A program made the translations under genes and the position numbers. Of a stretch of 64,000 bases of DNA, positions 35,772 to 47,517 are shown piece after piece. This DNA is from Schizophyllum amplum (Eukaryota > Basidiomycota > Agaricomycetes > Agaricales > Schizophyllaceae), in assembly GCA_007026445.1 (NCBI GenBank), contig VDMD01000007.1, positions 496,001-560,000 of the forward strand, given 5' to 3'. The notes below the pieces were generated by a model. That model saw only the letters and a program-made list of their open reading frames with translations, ran no database searches and was not told the DNA's origin. Positions within the stretch are counted from its first letter, which is position 1. Each line of letters opens with the position of its first letter.

Positions 35772-37936
35772 TCAGTCCTCCCACCCCGCCATCTCCCGCT
35801 CCTTCTTGAGCTTGCGGGCCTCTTTGCGCTCATCGTCCGTCATGCATGCCCACTCTGTCACCCCGCCCACGCTCTCGACGAGCTCCTCCTCCCACCGCTC
35901 CTCCATCTCGAGTTCCTTCTTCGTCTTCTTCCGCGGCGGAGGCGGCGGGAGCGGTGGCGGCGGCGTGCGTCGGTTGGGATGTAATGGCGCGATCTTCGAA
36001 AGCATGCTCCTGGACGCCTTAAGGTATGGCGAATACGCCGTCCCCCCGAATGACTTGCGCGAGGACCCGGTGCTCGAGTTCACGCGCTTGATGAGCTCCG
36101 ACATAGGCGTGGACTTGGTGCGCGGCGCCACAGAGTAGCGCGAGGTGAGGGATGCATACTTGGGGGTTACAGGCTGGCCAGCCGGCTCTGAACCGCCAGC
36201 GGGCGCAGCGTCAGGGTCTGCTGCCGTCGGCGTGGTCTCCCGCGTCTCTGGTAACGGTGGGTCGCCGTCGCCTTCAGGGGTGGGCTCCACATTCTCCTGC
36301 AACACACGTAAGTAAGTCTTCATCACGTTAGGTCGGCGAGCTGCACACCTTGGGTGGAAGGACTTCAGCAGGAGGCGCCTTGAAATCTTCCGGGTCATGT
36401 GCATCTTGTGGCGGAGGCGTTGCCTTCTTGCGCCCCTTCTTGGCAGTACCTGCCTTCGTCTTCGTCTTTTTGCCTTTGCCCTGAGGCGCAACTTCTTCTT
36501 CTTCAGGCGCAGGCGCCTCTGAAGCGGGCTTCTCGATGTTATCGATTGGTGGATCGGCTTCATCGTCAGAGTCGATCCGTGCCTTCTTCGTACGACGCCT
36601 GGGTGCAGTGCGTATGATAACAACGGGGTTCCCCAGCTCATCGTCTGAATCGGGATTGCCGTTGTCGTCGTCCAAACGCGCGTTGGTCGAGCTGCGTTTC
36701 TTGGCAGTTCGACTACCTATTGAATATGTTAGGTCACGTATCGGAAAGACAAGCACCGCGCATACCAGAAGGTGCCAATATTGGCGGGTCTGGAGGTTCG
36801 AGGGTCTCAGCCGAAGGCGCAGCGGGCGATGGGTTCTTAGGGAGGTCGCCTAACTGCATACCGCCACCGCCCTCATCGCCGGAGTCGATGATAGTCTCTG
36901 CGCTCTTGAACGAGTCGTCCGCCTTCTCCTTTCCTTTACCCTTGACCTTCTTGGGCGCTTTCTGCTTCGGCACTTTCTCCTTCGGGGGTGCTTTCTCCTT
37001 CGGGGCCTTCTTCGCCCTGGGCTTCTTCTTAGTAGCCACCGAGACCTCGAAGTCTTCGTCATCGTCGTCCTGCGCCTTCTTCCTGGACCGCTTCTTGACC
37101 GGAGGCGCCTCTATGCTAGGCTCCCGGGACAGCGCCGGCGGAGCAGCCTTCTCAGGAGGAGGCTCCTCAGGCAGGGGAGTAGGTGCGGCGAAGAACGTAG
37201 GCGGAGGCGGAAGCAGAGCCTCGTCCTCGGCCAGCTCATCGACTTCATGGCGCTTACGCTTGCCAGCCGATGACGCCGACGCTTGCGAGACCGTAGTGCT
37301 CGTAGCTTGCGCGGAGATAGTCTCTATGCGCGGAGGCTGGGACGATACAGGCTCGGTGGGGACCCAAGGTGGCGAGGAGCGTCGAGGAGTGGTACGTTGA
37401 GTCACGGGAGTCTTGTCCAAGTTCGAGCTCGTGGACGTCTTCGGCGGAGTGCGACGTTTGGGTGGTTGGACAAATGTGTCGAGCTCGTCTAGAGAGTCCT
37501 CCGACAGCGTCATGTCAATGACATCCGTCGTGAACAGCGGGTTACGGCCTGCATTCCGCGCGCGCGTCTTCGCACGGTCAGCAATGGTACTAGCAGTGCC
37601 GGAGGGGAAGTCAAGGATCTTGCTTTCGTCGACACTGGGATCTTTGGAGTCTTGACCGATAGAGGAATCTTCGGTCGGTCGTTTCTTGGGACGCGGTTTA
37701 GGACGCGGCCTCGGTGGTGGAGCTGTGGTAGCATTGCTGATGGTAGACGTGTCCCCCTGCAGTTCGGAGGGAGGATTCGTGAACTGAGATACAGAGTCTG
37801 TAGCCTGAGGCTTTAAGAGGAGAGGCCGAGCTGATCAAGATGGTCAATGAGGGACAATGGCGCAAAGAGCGCATGTATGCGCACCAGTATCCTGCTCATC
37901 CTCACTATCAGCGACGAAAGCATCTTCGTCAGACAT
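35772..37936 (-). CDS. Lysine-rich disordered nuclear-type protein
   Basis: No family is recognised. A short first exon (MSDEDAFVADSEDEQDT) is spliced after about 80 nt to DSVSQFTNPPSELQGD, followed by about 600 residues of charged, mostly disordered sequence. There are several nuclear-localisation-type runs (PRPKPRPKKRPTEDS, KKRSRKKAQDDDDEDF, a KEKAPPKEKVPKQKAPKK run) and acidic patches. The only structured-looking part is the C-terminus (SPYLKASRSMLSKIAPLHP, a polyproline run, then KKTKKELEMEERWEEELVES and an ACMTDDERKEARKLKK helix). This suggests a chromatin or nucleolar protein. Two further introns lie near 36300-36350 and 36713-36765. Confidence 0.7.
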
Positions 37937-38294
37937 TTGTGGTCAGAAATTCACCGGTCAAAAGACTTTGGAGAATGGTGATGATGGCGGGGGACAAGGC
38001 ACGAAACGCGTGCTTTGTTACGTCGATCGTACGCGTCAACGTCACCTATCTGTCACGTGCCGTGACGCGTGGTGTTCTCGTGACCGTTCAACCTCGAGCA
38101 GAGCTGAGACTCCGAAGAGAGGAAGCGTTGAACTTTGTCGCAGTGATGCTCAGGGCAAGGCTTAGATGAATGATGATGTAGATGTATGTACAGCAGGCAT
38201 AACAGCGATATCTCAGAGTGGTACGTAGATTTATATTGATGAGGTAGACAGAGCAGTCCGTATGCCAACGCAGCATACGCGAGTCTTCTACTCA
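37937..38294. other. Intergenic
   Basis: This holds the upstream region of the nuclear-type gene and the 3' flank of the Pam17 gene. No gene is visible. Confidence 0.45.
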
Positions 38295-39446
38295 TCAATC
38301 CTCCGGCAGCAAAGCACGCTTCCTGTACTTTGTCTGGTCCCTCAACCACTGTCGATATTCGTGCAACGAGCCAATCTTCTCCCCTACACGCACAAAAGGT
38401 CAGAGACGAATACATCGAACATGGTGAACACGGCTGCCCACCATAGTAATCGGGGACAGGCTTTGTAGGGCTCTGTAGTTCTGCCGGCACTCGTTTGCGA
38501 GCAACATGCTCGAAGAATCGCTTGTCGCGGGCATCAATAAGAGGGACCTGCAAAAGAACATTCAGAAGGGTAGTCTACGCGAGAAGAACGAGACAAGTGC
38601 GCATGGGTAGTTCCTCACCAGGGATTTATGTGTTAGTCGCCATATCGAGGTGCCCACAGTGGGACCAAGAATGAAGCCAACACCTGGCAATAAGCGTTAG
38701 CTCGCACAGTTGCAGCGCATATGGCGTATGCACGACCAGAGGAAAGGGGATAGAGAAGAATGGACAGCAAGACTAACCCATGCATCCTGCGGTGCAGACT
38801 CCGTAAAACATGAACGGGTCAATACCCTGTGGAGTGCGTTTAGTCGGGCGGGGGAGGGAAGATAGCGCGTAGCATGAGACATGCGTAGCTATAAGGTTGG
38901 CACGATGAGCGAGTGAAGATGTGAGTACATGCTCATGGTATCTGTACTACAGGGCGACGTGACGGTTCGGAAGATGAGGAACGCACCATGACTGGCTTCA
39001 GCGGGTCGGTATCGAGCGAGCCAAAGTACATTGCGCCTCCGATGAGACCAGCAAGACTTGTAGGCACAGTCATGATCTGAGAAGTAGGTCAGCGTCTTGC
39101 CCTGTCCTCTGCAACGTCGCAGCTCCCGCGAACGTGACAGCTATCCGCAACGCACATTCTGCCATAAGCGCCGACTCCGACGAATCTTAAAGTACTCCGC
39201 CCACCCAAGCTGCTCGCTCTCCCTCAGCACATTCGTGTGCTTGGGCAAATGCGCGTTCCCGGAGTGCGTCGATTCCGCGCGCGCGGCGGCTGCAGCAGGC
39301 TTCGGGATGGCATTGGGCGCCTGCTTCGCCTTGGAGGATTTAGCGCGCTGCGCTATCCACTGCAGCTTGCGCGGGATAGGATAGGAAGTCAGGGTGCGCT
39401 GATGCGCGACAAGCCCCAGCTGAGGGCGTAGACGACACGCCTGCAT
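38295..39446 (-). CDS. PAM17: Mitochondrial import motor subunit Pam17
   Basis: An N-terminal presequence (MQACRLRPQLGLVAHQRTLT) precedes the Pam17 core: LGWAEYFKIRRSRRLW, TVPTSLAGLIGGAMYFGSLD, DPFMFYGVCTAGCMG, GFILGPTVGTSIWRLTHKSL. These two hydrophobic segments span the inner membrane. The conserved soluble end VPLIDARDKRFFEHVARKRV, QSPTKPVPDYYG and GEKIGSLHEYRQWLRDQTKY follows. Six exons or so join in frame. Pam17 organises the Pam18-Pam16 module of the TIM23 presequence translocase motor. Length and order are as in the family. Confidence 0.95.
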
Positions 39447-40497
39447 GGTAAGCGTGATCGTCGAGGACAAGACGGAAATTGACGATGACGCGGGATGGCC
39501 ACGTGCATTAGCAATTAGATCGGTCCGGACTTCCCGCCAGCGTGCTGCTTGACACTCACGGTGGCAACGCTTGTGTCCCACCAGCTGAAATTCAGAAGAA
39601 TGGCGATGTTCTCGTTCTCAAAGACAGCCTGACGTGATGGAAAACCGTATGACTGTCGATCTGACCGCCCTCAAATTGGGTAGGCAGGCGCCCCGATCTC
39701 TGTGACTCAGAACTTGTGGCGTTAGCCTGCGCGTGAGTGATATTTCCACATTCCACGATACGGATTAGCTTCGCGCCACGACTGTGATCTCTTCCTGCGC
39801 GTTGGAAAGGCATCGCGGTGTGGCGATGTGTCATTGACTCATTTGGCGCGTTCTCCGTTGCTGAGATTCACCGAAGCAAGGACGGTCAATTGAGTACTGA
39901 AGGATCCCTACCACTTTACATGTGATGCGAGGGTCCCTGGATCGAAGACCACCGCTAATGCATAAATTAAAGGTGTGTATGGGTCAGTGCTATTCAAGCA
40001 TTATGGCCGGTTACCGCTGTGGACGCTGGCGTCGCTTGTGTTGTTGTTTTCACGATCATGGAATCACAGTGCAATCGAGGCCACTAATTTTTGCAAGTGA
40101 CTGGCATTAGCATACATGCTGTCTTAGATAGCACACGCGACATATACTTATTATCGTATAGAGAGGAGAACCGTCGCCAGCTGGTGACTCACCTCGAAGT
40201 TGAACTTCCTTGGCACGTGAGTGGCACGCGGTCCGAAGACCGCTATTCAACCAGCCACGCTGCGCAAGTGCGACCACTCGCATCTGCGGGTTGGACCCAC
40301 ACTTCCACCATCTCAGCCCTTTGGGGCCCATGGATACAAACTAGCAACAACAGCAGGTGGCGTTCAACGGTCGAAAAGCACCCTGCCGGTCATGTACCGG
40401 TCATGACGGCTCTCGGCGCACGCCGGCCGATTAGATAACGGCATTGGCTGCCGAGCGCTGGCAAACGCGCCTTGCTCCTCCCCTCGTCGCTCTTACC
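39447..40497. other. Intergenic, about 1 kb
   Basis: This should hold the promoters of two divergent genes (Pam17 and the ZIP transporter). I see no further gene, RNA or clear repeat. Confidence 0.45.
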
Positions 40498-43400
40498 ATG
40501 CTGCAACGACGGACGTGTTATTTGTGGCTGGCTGCTGCTCTGCTGACTGCTGTCGCGGCCAACAATACGATCGCGTACATCGACAAGATTGAAGATGTCG
40601 TGCTGCAGGATGTTCGCGTCCTGGTGAGTCCCCTCGCGCGTGAATTCGAGTGTATAGCAGTCGAGACTGACTGGTTCGTCGCATGGAAGGACACCGATGT
40701 GATGAACTCCGCGCCAGTGCAGCGCCTCGCACAGCTGAAGGCCGCGCTTAGTCAAGAGGAGTCACCCATCATGCGACAGGTCTTTGCCCTGCTGTTCCCC
40801 TTCGGACCGGCGTGGAACTCGATACTCGGAACGTTCTACATCAGCTCGTGCGTGTTCCTCACACCTTACACTGCTTTGACACTGAAACTCCAGTCTCCAG
40901 CGTGCCCAACTTCATCCTTGCCTTCATCCCCGCCGAGATTCACGGAGACACGCTCAACACCATGACCGCGTTCGCGGTGCGTGCATATCCACACCGCACC
41001 GCAATCCCGGCCACTCACGAGGTCTGCGCAGACAGGGGGGCTGCTCTCCGACGTCTTCCTGCACCTGGTACCTCAGTGCGTATAACCTTTCGATCATACT
41101 TGTCTCGTCTCTGACAGGCATGCAACAGTTCCTTCATGGGTGAACATCAGGACGACGGTGCCCACTTCGTCATGGTTGAGCCGAAGCGCAATATCCTCGT
41201 AGGGTATATGTCGGATAGCCGTCAAGAGCGGAATATACGCTGACCCCGTCCGCTATCCAGGCTGGCGATATTCATAGGCTTCGCGTCTTTCTTCTTTATG
41301 GAGAAGACTTTGCGAGTGCTGAGCGGCGGTGAGGACGACGGTCATGGACACTCGCATGCGCACGGCCACAGTCACTCTCACGAGTCACCCACCGCCAGCG
41401 CCTCGGGCGCCGCCGTCAAGCCTGCCTCCGAAGGCGAGCTCCGCGCACGGGGCAAAGCGGAAATCACGCACGAGAAGGAGGCCAAGAAAGAGACCAGTCA
41501 CGCATCTGGCCCGTCGAAGCTGTCCGCATACCTCAACCTTTTTGGCGACTTTGTGCATAACATGTATGTTGCTCGCGTCTTGTTGCTTGCGCCTTTCTGC
41601 GCCTCGTTGTCGATGACTCGATAATTGACTTTGAATGCACAGCACGGACGGCTTGGCGATGGCCGCCTCTTTCTACGCGTCTCCGCTGATTGGCGCAACG
41701 ACGACGCTCGCATGCTTCGCTCATGAAATTCCGCATGAAATCGCGGATTATTCAATTTTAGTGAGTCTGTGCTTTTTTGGTCTTTTGTATAGCGTACATG
41801 GATGGCGAAGGTGGTTTTTTCGTGCACCATAGAAATCTGGAAGCTGTGTTCGACTCCGACTTGATTTCTCTCACCCATAAATCAGGCTGCACCTTTTGAA
41901 CATCTTACTGACATGACATCAGGTGCGCAGCGGCTTCACCAAGCGGCAAGCGATGCAGAGCCAATTTTTGACCGCTGTGGGCGCCTTCGTAAGCCTTTCG
42001 CATCGGTGTCTGTGTTCGCCCATGCTGATCAAATACTTTTCAGGTTGGGTACGTGCTGCTCTTGTTGCGTAGGCTTGAGGCCTTGATTCTTCGGCTTGAG
42101 GCTTGATCCTACGGCTGGTAGCCTTGATTGTTCGACTTGTGGCCTTGCTCCTTCGGCTTATGGTGCTGTTCCTTCGGCATATGCCCTTGTTGCACAGGCT
42201 CACGACCTCTGTTCCATAGGCTCACAGCCTTTGTTCCATAGGCTCACGGCCTCTGTTCCATGGGCTCACGGCCTCTGTTCCATAAGCTCGCAGCCTTCGT
42301 TTCTCGTCTGTCTTCCACCCATCGATCTCGATCGACATGCATTCCGCATCTGGCGTGGATGGGGTGATTCCGAGTGGCACGGGGAGGCGCTTTCGGATGG
42401 CACCCTCAGATGATGGCCTCAGGTGTTGGGGACCTAATTGTCTGTCCATCTGTCCCTTCCTTCTACTTGCCACTTCGTTCCCTTTTCCCTTCCTATATCC
42501 TTTTTTTCTACTGTTGTTGTCGGGCAAAGTTGACTCGCAGACGCTGATCATGAACGTCTCGACTGATCCATGACCTTTCAGAACCTTCATGGGCATCGGC
42601 ATCCACCACGCCACCGCGACCTCCGGCGTCACCGACGAGGCGATAGATTTGGCAGCAGCTATCAGGTGCGTGGCGTTTGCGAATTGCCGCGAATGAGGAC
42701 CATCTGCGACTTGCCACGAATGGGGAGCGTCTGTGATATGCCACAAACGGGCAGCCGTTGTGATCCGCCACAAACGGAGAGTGTCCGTCATTTGCCACAA
42801 ATGGGAGTGTCGGTGATCTTTAGGCGTCGGGCATGAACGACGAGCAAGGAAACTTCCCGGGACGAGGGCTCTTGGCACGTCGGCGTCGATGCAGTTGTTA
42901 TCGTGGTCGGCGGAGTCGGTGTCGAGGTTGGCGGAGCTGAAGTCATAATCGGAGGAGTCGGCAGAGTCGGGTGATTCGGCAGAGTTTGTGGACTTAGAGT
43001 CGGCAGAGTCGGGGACGGAAGGTCATACTCGCCGTCGGGGTCGTCGAATCGGCGGACTGCGCGAAGCGGTGCCGATGAGGGAGGGGATATACTCGCCACT
43101 CACATCCTCTTCCGCTATTCACCCTCTTCCGTCATTCGCGCTCTCCGGTGGTCGTCATTTCCGAGCAGAGCCCTAACTGACACATGCGCATTGTCCGCAG
43201 GCAGGACGCCCCTGGGTTGCTTGGGACGACCGTGACGCTGGGTGATATGGTGAGTGCCGCGACCTGTTTTTTTCCTCGATTGCACATAGTGCTTTTCACT
43301 TTTCGCTGCCTTTTTCTTGTTGCTTTTGCTCTCTTACCGCTTTTTTTAATCCTGTCGCTCTTTTTATCTTGGTGCTTTTTCATGTTGGTTGCTTTTTCCC

Positions 43401-44005
43401 CGTGTCGCGTGGTATCATCTCCCGGATAGGCTTTATGGGCGCCTACCGGACCTTCTGTGCGCCGGACTTCATGATCTTCGATGTGACCCCGCTTGCTCTC
43501 ATCCCCTGCTCGCCGCTCGATAGATGGTCGATCACGTTCCTCCCCGTCTCTCTCCCGCGAGCGGCCTTCGTGGGTAGCGGACGATCCCAAGTAGCGCGCT
43601 GCAGACGTGGAGTTGCCATTGCCTTCCGAAGCCCATTCGTTATCCTCCCGTTCATCTACTTGCACATCTTTCACCCGTTCTCGCGGTTAACGGGGGAGTC
43701 GACTTACTCACGACCGACGCAGGTCATCCCTTTTGTAGCAGGCGGCTTCCTCTACATTGGCGCGGTGGCGGTACTTCCGACGCTCCTTGCCGAGAGCAAG
43801 AGTGCGGCGCAGGCTGTACGAGAGGTGAGTGTATCTTTGCAGAGTGATTGCACCGCATTTGCTGAGTCGTTGTGTAGTTCGTGGCCATGGCATTCGGAGT
43901 GGTATGCATGTTTACGGTCGCGTGAGTACATTGTTTGTCTCTCTCTTCGCTGGTTCCTGTCGGTGGCCTGCTTTTCTGATCTTTGCCTATAGATGGAACG
44001 AGTGA
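40498..44005 (+). CDS. ZIP-family zinc transporter (KE4/YKE4 type, SLC39A7-like)
   Basis: The sequence starts with a signal-anchor (CYLWLAAALLTAVAA). Helix regions such as LLFPFGPAWNSILGTFYISS and GLAIFIGFASFFFMEKTLRV follow, then a histidine-rich cytosolic loop (GHGHSHAHGHSHSHE). The family signature is HEIPHEIADYSIL with the two metal-ligand histidines of transmembrane helix 5. Later exons give TFMGIGIHHATATSG, PGLLGTTVTLGDM, VIPFVAGGFLYIGAVAVLP and, last, MFTVA-WNE. It exports zinc from the secretory pathway to the cytosol in characterised relatives. All splice phases work, but three introns are far longer than normal: 42049-42581, 42666-43200 and 43250-43722. A predicted 5-nt exon (42044-42048) is needed to keep the frame. 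Confidence 0.9.
42044..42048 (+). other. Predicted 5-nt microexon of the ZIP transporter
   Basis: GTTGG lies between a 45-nt intron (41999-42043, ending TTTTCAG) and a 533-nt intron beginning GTACGT. Exon skipping would put the next exon (ACC TTC ATG GGC) out of frame. With it, the protein reads AF-VG-TFMGIGI, as expected for a ZIP helix. Confidence 0.55.
42065..42300. repeat. 22-bp minisatellite inside a ZIP-gene intron
   Basis: The unit GGCTCACGGCCTCTGTTCCA plus two bases repeats about four times almost exactly at 42198-42290. Degenerate copies (GGCTTGAGGCCTTGATTCTT and similar) extend leftwards, about ten units in all. Confidence 0.85.
42680..42825. repeat. 26-27-bp minisatellite inside the next ZIP-gene intron
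   Basis: Units like TTGCCACGAATGGGGAGCGT, TATGCCACAAACGGGCAGCC and TTTGCCACAAATGGGAGTGT repeat five to six times in tandem. Confidence 0.8.
42893..43025. repeat. Degenerate GTCGG(A/C)GGA(G) microsatellite-like tract
   Basis: Units of 9-15 bp containing GTCGGCAGAGTCGG recur in the same intron as the 26-27-bp array. Confidence 0.6.
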
Positions 44006-45047
44006 AGGGTGGGCGGTTGCGCTGTTGTCTAATAGTCGGGTACCACCAGCAAGATATACACGGGTAAGTCCTCTGGTGCATAGTTCGAATTCAAGGCTGA
44101 TGAAATGTGGTCCAGACAGATGATCTATCAGTCGGTGAACCTAGCGTTCTATAGATGTAGGCGAGCTGAGTTGCTACGAAGTGTGATACCCTTCCACAAG
44201 ACATCGATCTTCTCTGTATAAGCTCCAGGCTGCCTCAAACAAGACTCCCGCATTATTCTGCCTCGCCCTTCCCTTGCCCTCCACTGTCCCTCGCAGTCAT
44301 GTTTGTTTGCCATTCAGAATTCTGCGCTCTTCAACTGGCTGCCAAGCACCTTCTTATCACGCTGCTCCCCGGGCCGAGTCTGGTGATGGGCGGGGAAGAA
44401 GACGTAAAGAAGGGCTTCGTACTATGACCCTTCACTTTCTGCTTGTACTTTACATCTGTAGAAGCGGAAAGCGCGTAAGAAATGGTATGGCCGCCCTCGA
44501 GGTGAAGGAGACGAGTGTACGGGCTGTCCGCCCCGTATGGGAAGAGTCGCCGGGGCCGGGCGCGGCCCGTCGGCTGAGATGCCGAGAGCGCGCACGTTCG
44601 TGCGTACGCAATGTAAATTTCGAGTCCATCATCGAAATCATCTTGTCAACGTCCACGACGCCCAACAACGCTTCTTGTTCTTCCCCTTCACCGTCTCATT
44701 CATCGTCGCCGTTGCTGAGAACCGACAACAAAGCTCAGCAAAGTCGTTCACTGTTCCGGTCAACCTCCCGAGGTCCGCCGCAAGTGCTCGCCCGTGTTCG
44801 TCGTCTAACACGTCTCCCCCCACCGCTTTTCAGATCCTCGGACTCCAGGATCACCCCTTCCTATACTCTCCATCAGCTCCCTCCCCGCCCCGCTCGCAAA
44901 ACGGCGTCCTCCACAGATCCTTGTTGGTCGTCCGCCGGGCGTCGCGCACGGCTTTCCTCTTCGTCTCAGCCGGCTGGTGAAGGCTTCCCAAAACCTGTAA
45001 TCCAGTCTTGCGTACCACTCGCATCCGTAGGAAACACCAAGTTTGTC
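44006..45047. other. Intergenic
   Basis: A long plus-strand open frame (from 44274) runs into the Nudix gene, but its upstream part is low-complexity Ser/Arg/Pro with no domain. I treat it as non-coding or untranslated leader. Confidence 0.4.
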
Positions 45048-45582
45048 ATGGGATCTAAAGGACGGACGACGCCGCGGGTCGTGTGCTGCGCTATACCAAT
45101 CGCGCGTGCCGCCGGGAAAGTCCTTGTTATCACGAGCAGGAAACGGCCACATCATTGGGTTTGTGAGTACTCGTCCTCACTGCTCGCCCTGTCCCGTCTC
45201 TCACATCAATCTTCTGCAGTGCCCAAGGGCGGTTGGGAACAGTCGGACCTCAAGCTGGAGGATGCTGCGAGCCGGGAAGCCTTGGAAGAAGGTCCTACCC
45301 TTTATCCTCTCTGTCTGCGCATCACCTGACGCCACGTTTGGTTGCGGTCGAACAGCTGGCGTTCGCGGCACGATCACGCGCTTCGTCATTACAATCCCCA
45401 CCGAGAGCACGACGTACCACTTCTACGAGCTGGACGTCTCCGCGCTCGATTCCGACTGGCTCGAGTGCAAGGAGCGCAAGCGCGAGTGGGTCGACTACGC
45501 TGAGGCGGTTAGGCGGCTCGAGTGGAAGAAGGAGCTCAGCCAAGGGCTGCAGCTGTCGTCACTCGCCCCCACCAGGCGGTAA
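45048..45582 (+). CDS. Nudix hydrolase, diphosphoinositol polyphosphate phosphohydrolase-like (Ddp1/Aps1 type)
   Basis: Three exons encode about 140 residues. The N-terminus MGSKGRTTPRVVCCAIPIAR leads to RKRPHHWV, then VPKGGWEQSDLKLEDAASRE and, after an intron of about 66 nt, an EEAGV continuation. Together they give the Nudix box GX5EX7REX2EEXG with all the metal-binding glutamates. The C-terminal part FYELDVSALDSDWLECKERK and REWVDYAEAVRRLEWKKEL follows the DIPP family pattern. Such enzymes remove beta-phosphates from inositol pyrophosphates and diadenosine polyphosphates. The start chosen gives the typical short DIPP N-terminus. Confidence 0.88.
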
Positions 45583-47517
45583 CCCAGATGCGGAGGAGGC
45601 GGTCAATCGGCCGGTAGGGCGTCGCCATCGTCCATGACGCCCTCAGCTAGTGCCATGTACGCGCCCACGTTTGCGTAGCGGACGGTCCTCTCAACCACAC
45701 CTCACCTCGCATACCCCACGGTCCTACGCCAAGCCTGGATCCTTGTCTCACTGCTCATCATTCTCATAGACCGTTCCCCTCGCACGCAAAACATCTCATC
45801 TACGTACTCTACCAGCATCTGTTTTAACACTTTGTACTTCACTCCCTTTTCTGCTGACCTGGACACACGCTCGTATCTCGCACAGTGCGTTGTCTTGGTC
45901 GGATCTGGTACGCAGAGCTCGTTCTCACCGTTGCGACTGTCGTTCATCCGTGTCTGCAGATCTCATTTATTTTATTGTGTCGCTATTCTACAACGCTGCT
46001 ATCGACGTGTTCCGCCGTAAAATCAACATCTCGTCTTCTACCCTCGCATATGATACATTTTATTCTAGATGTACGAGTAATCGATATCAAGCTCAAGGAC
46101 ATTATCAAACAGCAAGTCACACCGCCGTCTCGATAGATATAGGTGGTGATATCACTATCCTTCACTGCAATCGCTGATCCAAGTATCGCTCGCATTGCCG
46201 AAGCTTGGGCAGTGCCATTCGCTAGGCGCCCTCGACGGACCGCAGTCCATGAGATTATGCTCTACTGCAAGCTCATGGTCCAGGCCATCGATACCAACAA
46301 GCCGAGCAAGTGAGAGGTACCCTGATCCCCCGTCGGTACATCATCTGTACCATCTCTCAATGAGAGAGATCTGATCTGGGACCATCAGCACGCCCAATAC
46401 GCCTGGCAGCAATGAGGCGTTGCCTCTTCATTTCCGAAAGAATCCTAACCGGAAGCAGATATGCCCCATTCTTCAGGTTCAATACGGCGGGGTTTCTATG
46501 TTGGTGAGAGCCTCGATGCTCAGCGCAATTCACAGGGCTGACAACTGTAGCCGAGTTTGCTGCTGTACAGTGTAAGTTCAGGAACCCGTGTAATCGACCA
46601 GGGCTAGCGTGCCGGCACTGACCCTCGACACTGCGGGCGGCGCGCCTTCTACAAGTTTGTGTGAGGCATTTGTAGAGGCCATTCGTAGAAGGGAGGCTTC
46701 AACTCCAACGCAGCAATAGGCCTCGCGACACCCGCTTCTTTGTCTCCACGACTGCCATTTTGGACTTCGAGGACATCAACTAGCAAGGGCACAAGTCACG
46801 GTGCGTACCGGACAGTTGCAACCCTTGCCATAACCTGATCTCAGAAGTCCTTCGTCTCAGAACCACCACATTGTATGTCACGCACGCCACACGAGGTCAC
46901 TACCCTTTGGGCTTCATTATGACGGCGCTCGGTCACGCTTTGAGAGCCCGCCTTTCGAAGGCTCGCTCCGGACAAGCGCCCCAAGGGACTCTGTCGCCGA
47001 ATTCTATTCTGTTCAGCGTCCTCGACGTACTCATTAAGTGGGTACTCCATGTCGGGCGCCGCAGTCGTCTCCGTCTCCGATGTCAGAGACAGGATACCAT
47101 GCGGTCTGCTGCATCTGTGCGCCGAGCACGTCGAGATCTGGTAAGTAAGTCACCAATCCATATACGACTGAATGCAACGATCGGTGACAATTGCTCCAAT
47201 TCAGGATGCGGTGCAGGAGCGGCGTGGACGAGTGACGCTCTCACGGCTTGTCAGACAAGCAAAGCATGGCCGCCCCGTGGGCCTCCCGTAATGACGGCGC
47301 GAGCGGCGAACGGGGAACGTATCCAAGCGAATCTGCGAGCAGCGTCGATTTGATGCCGCGGACTCTTGACGTGAGGGCGGGCGCCTCAGTATTCTGCTTG
47401 AGAGGCCCATATAAAGCGGAGGAGGCGCTCTGTCTGGCCTCTTGCTCCCTCGTCGACTGAGTCGCTCTGGACTACCCGACGTCTCGGATTTTCTCTTTAT
47501 TCATCCATCCGGACGCG
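45583..47517. other. Region of unassigned coding-like fragments
   Basis: About 1.9 kb without a recognisable gene. Short plus-strand stretches look coding, for example IARIAEAWAVPFARRPRRTA at about 46180-46310 and NEALPLHFRKNPNRKQICPI at about 46400-46490. They are separated by stops and cannot be joined into a known domain. It may be a decayed gene or an exon-rich unknown gene. Confidence 0.35.

Noticed and set aside
42065..42830. CRISPR-like repeated units
   Set aside because: Units are directly tandem without unique spacers, and the organism is a fungus. They are minisatellites in introns.
44274..45047. N-terminal extension of the Nudix open frame
   Set aside because: The extension is Ser/Arg/Pro rich with no domain, and the Nudix family normally starts just before the RVVCCAIPI segment.
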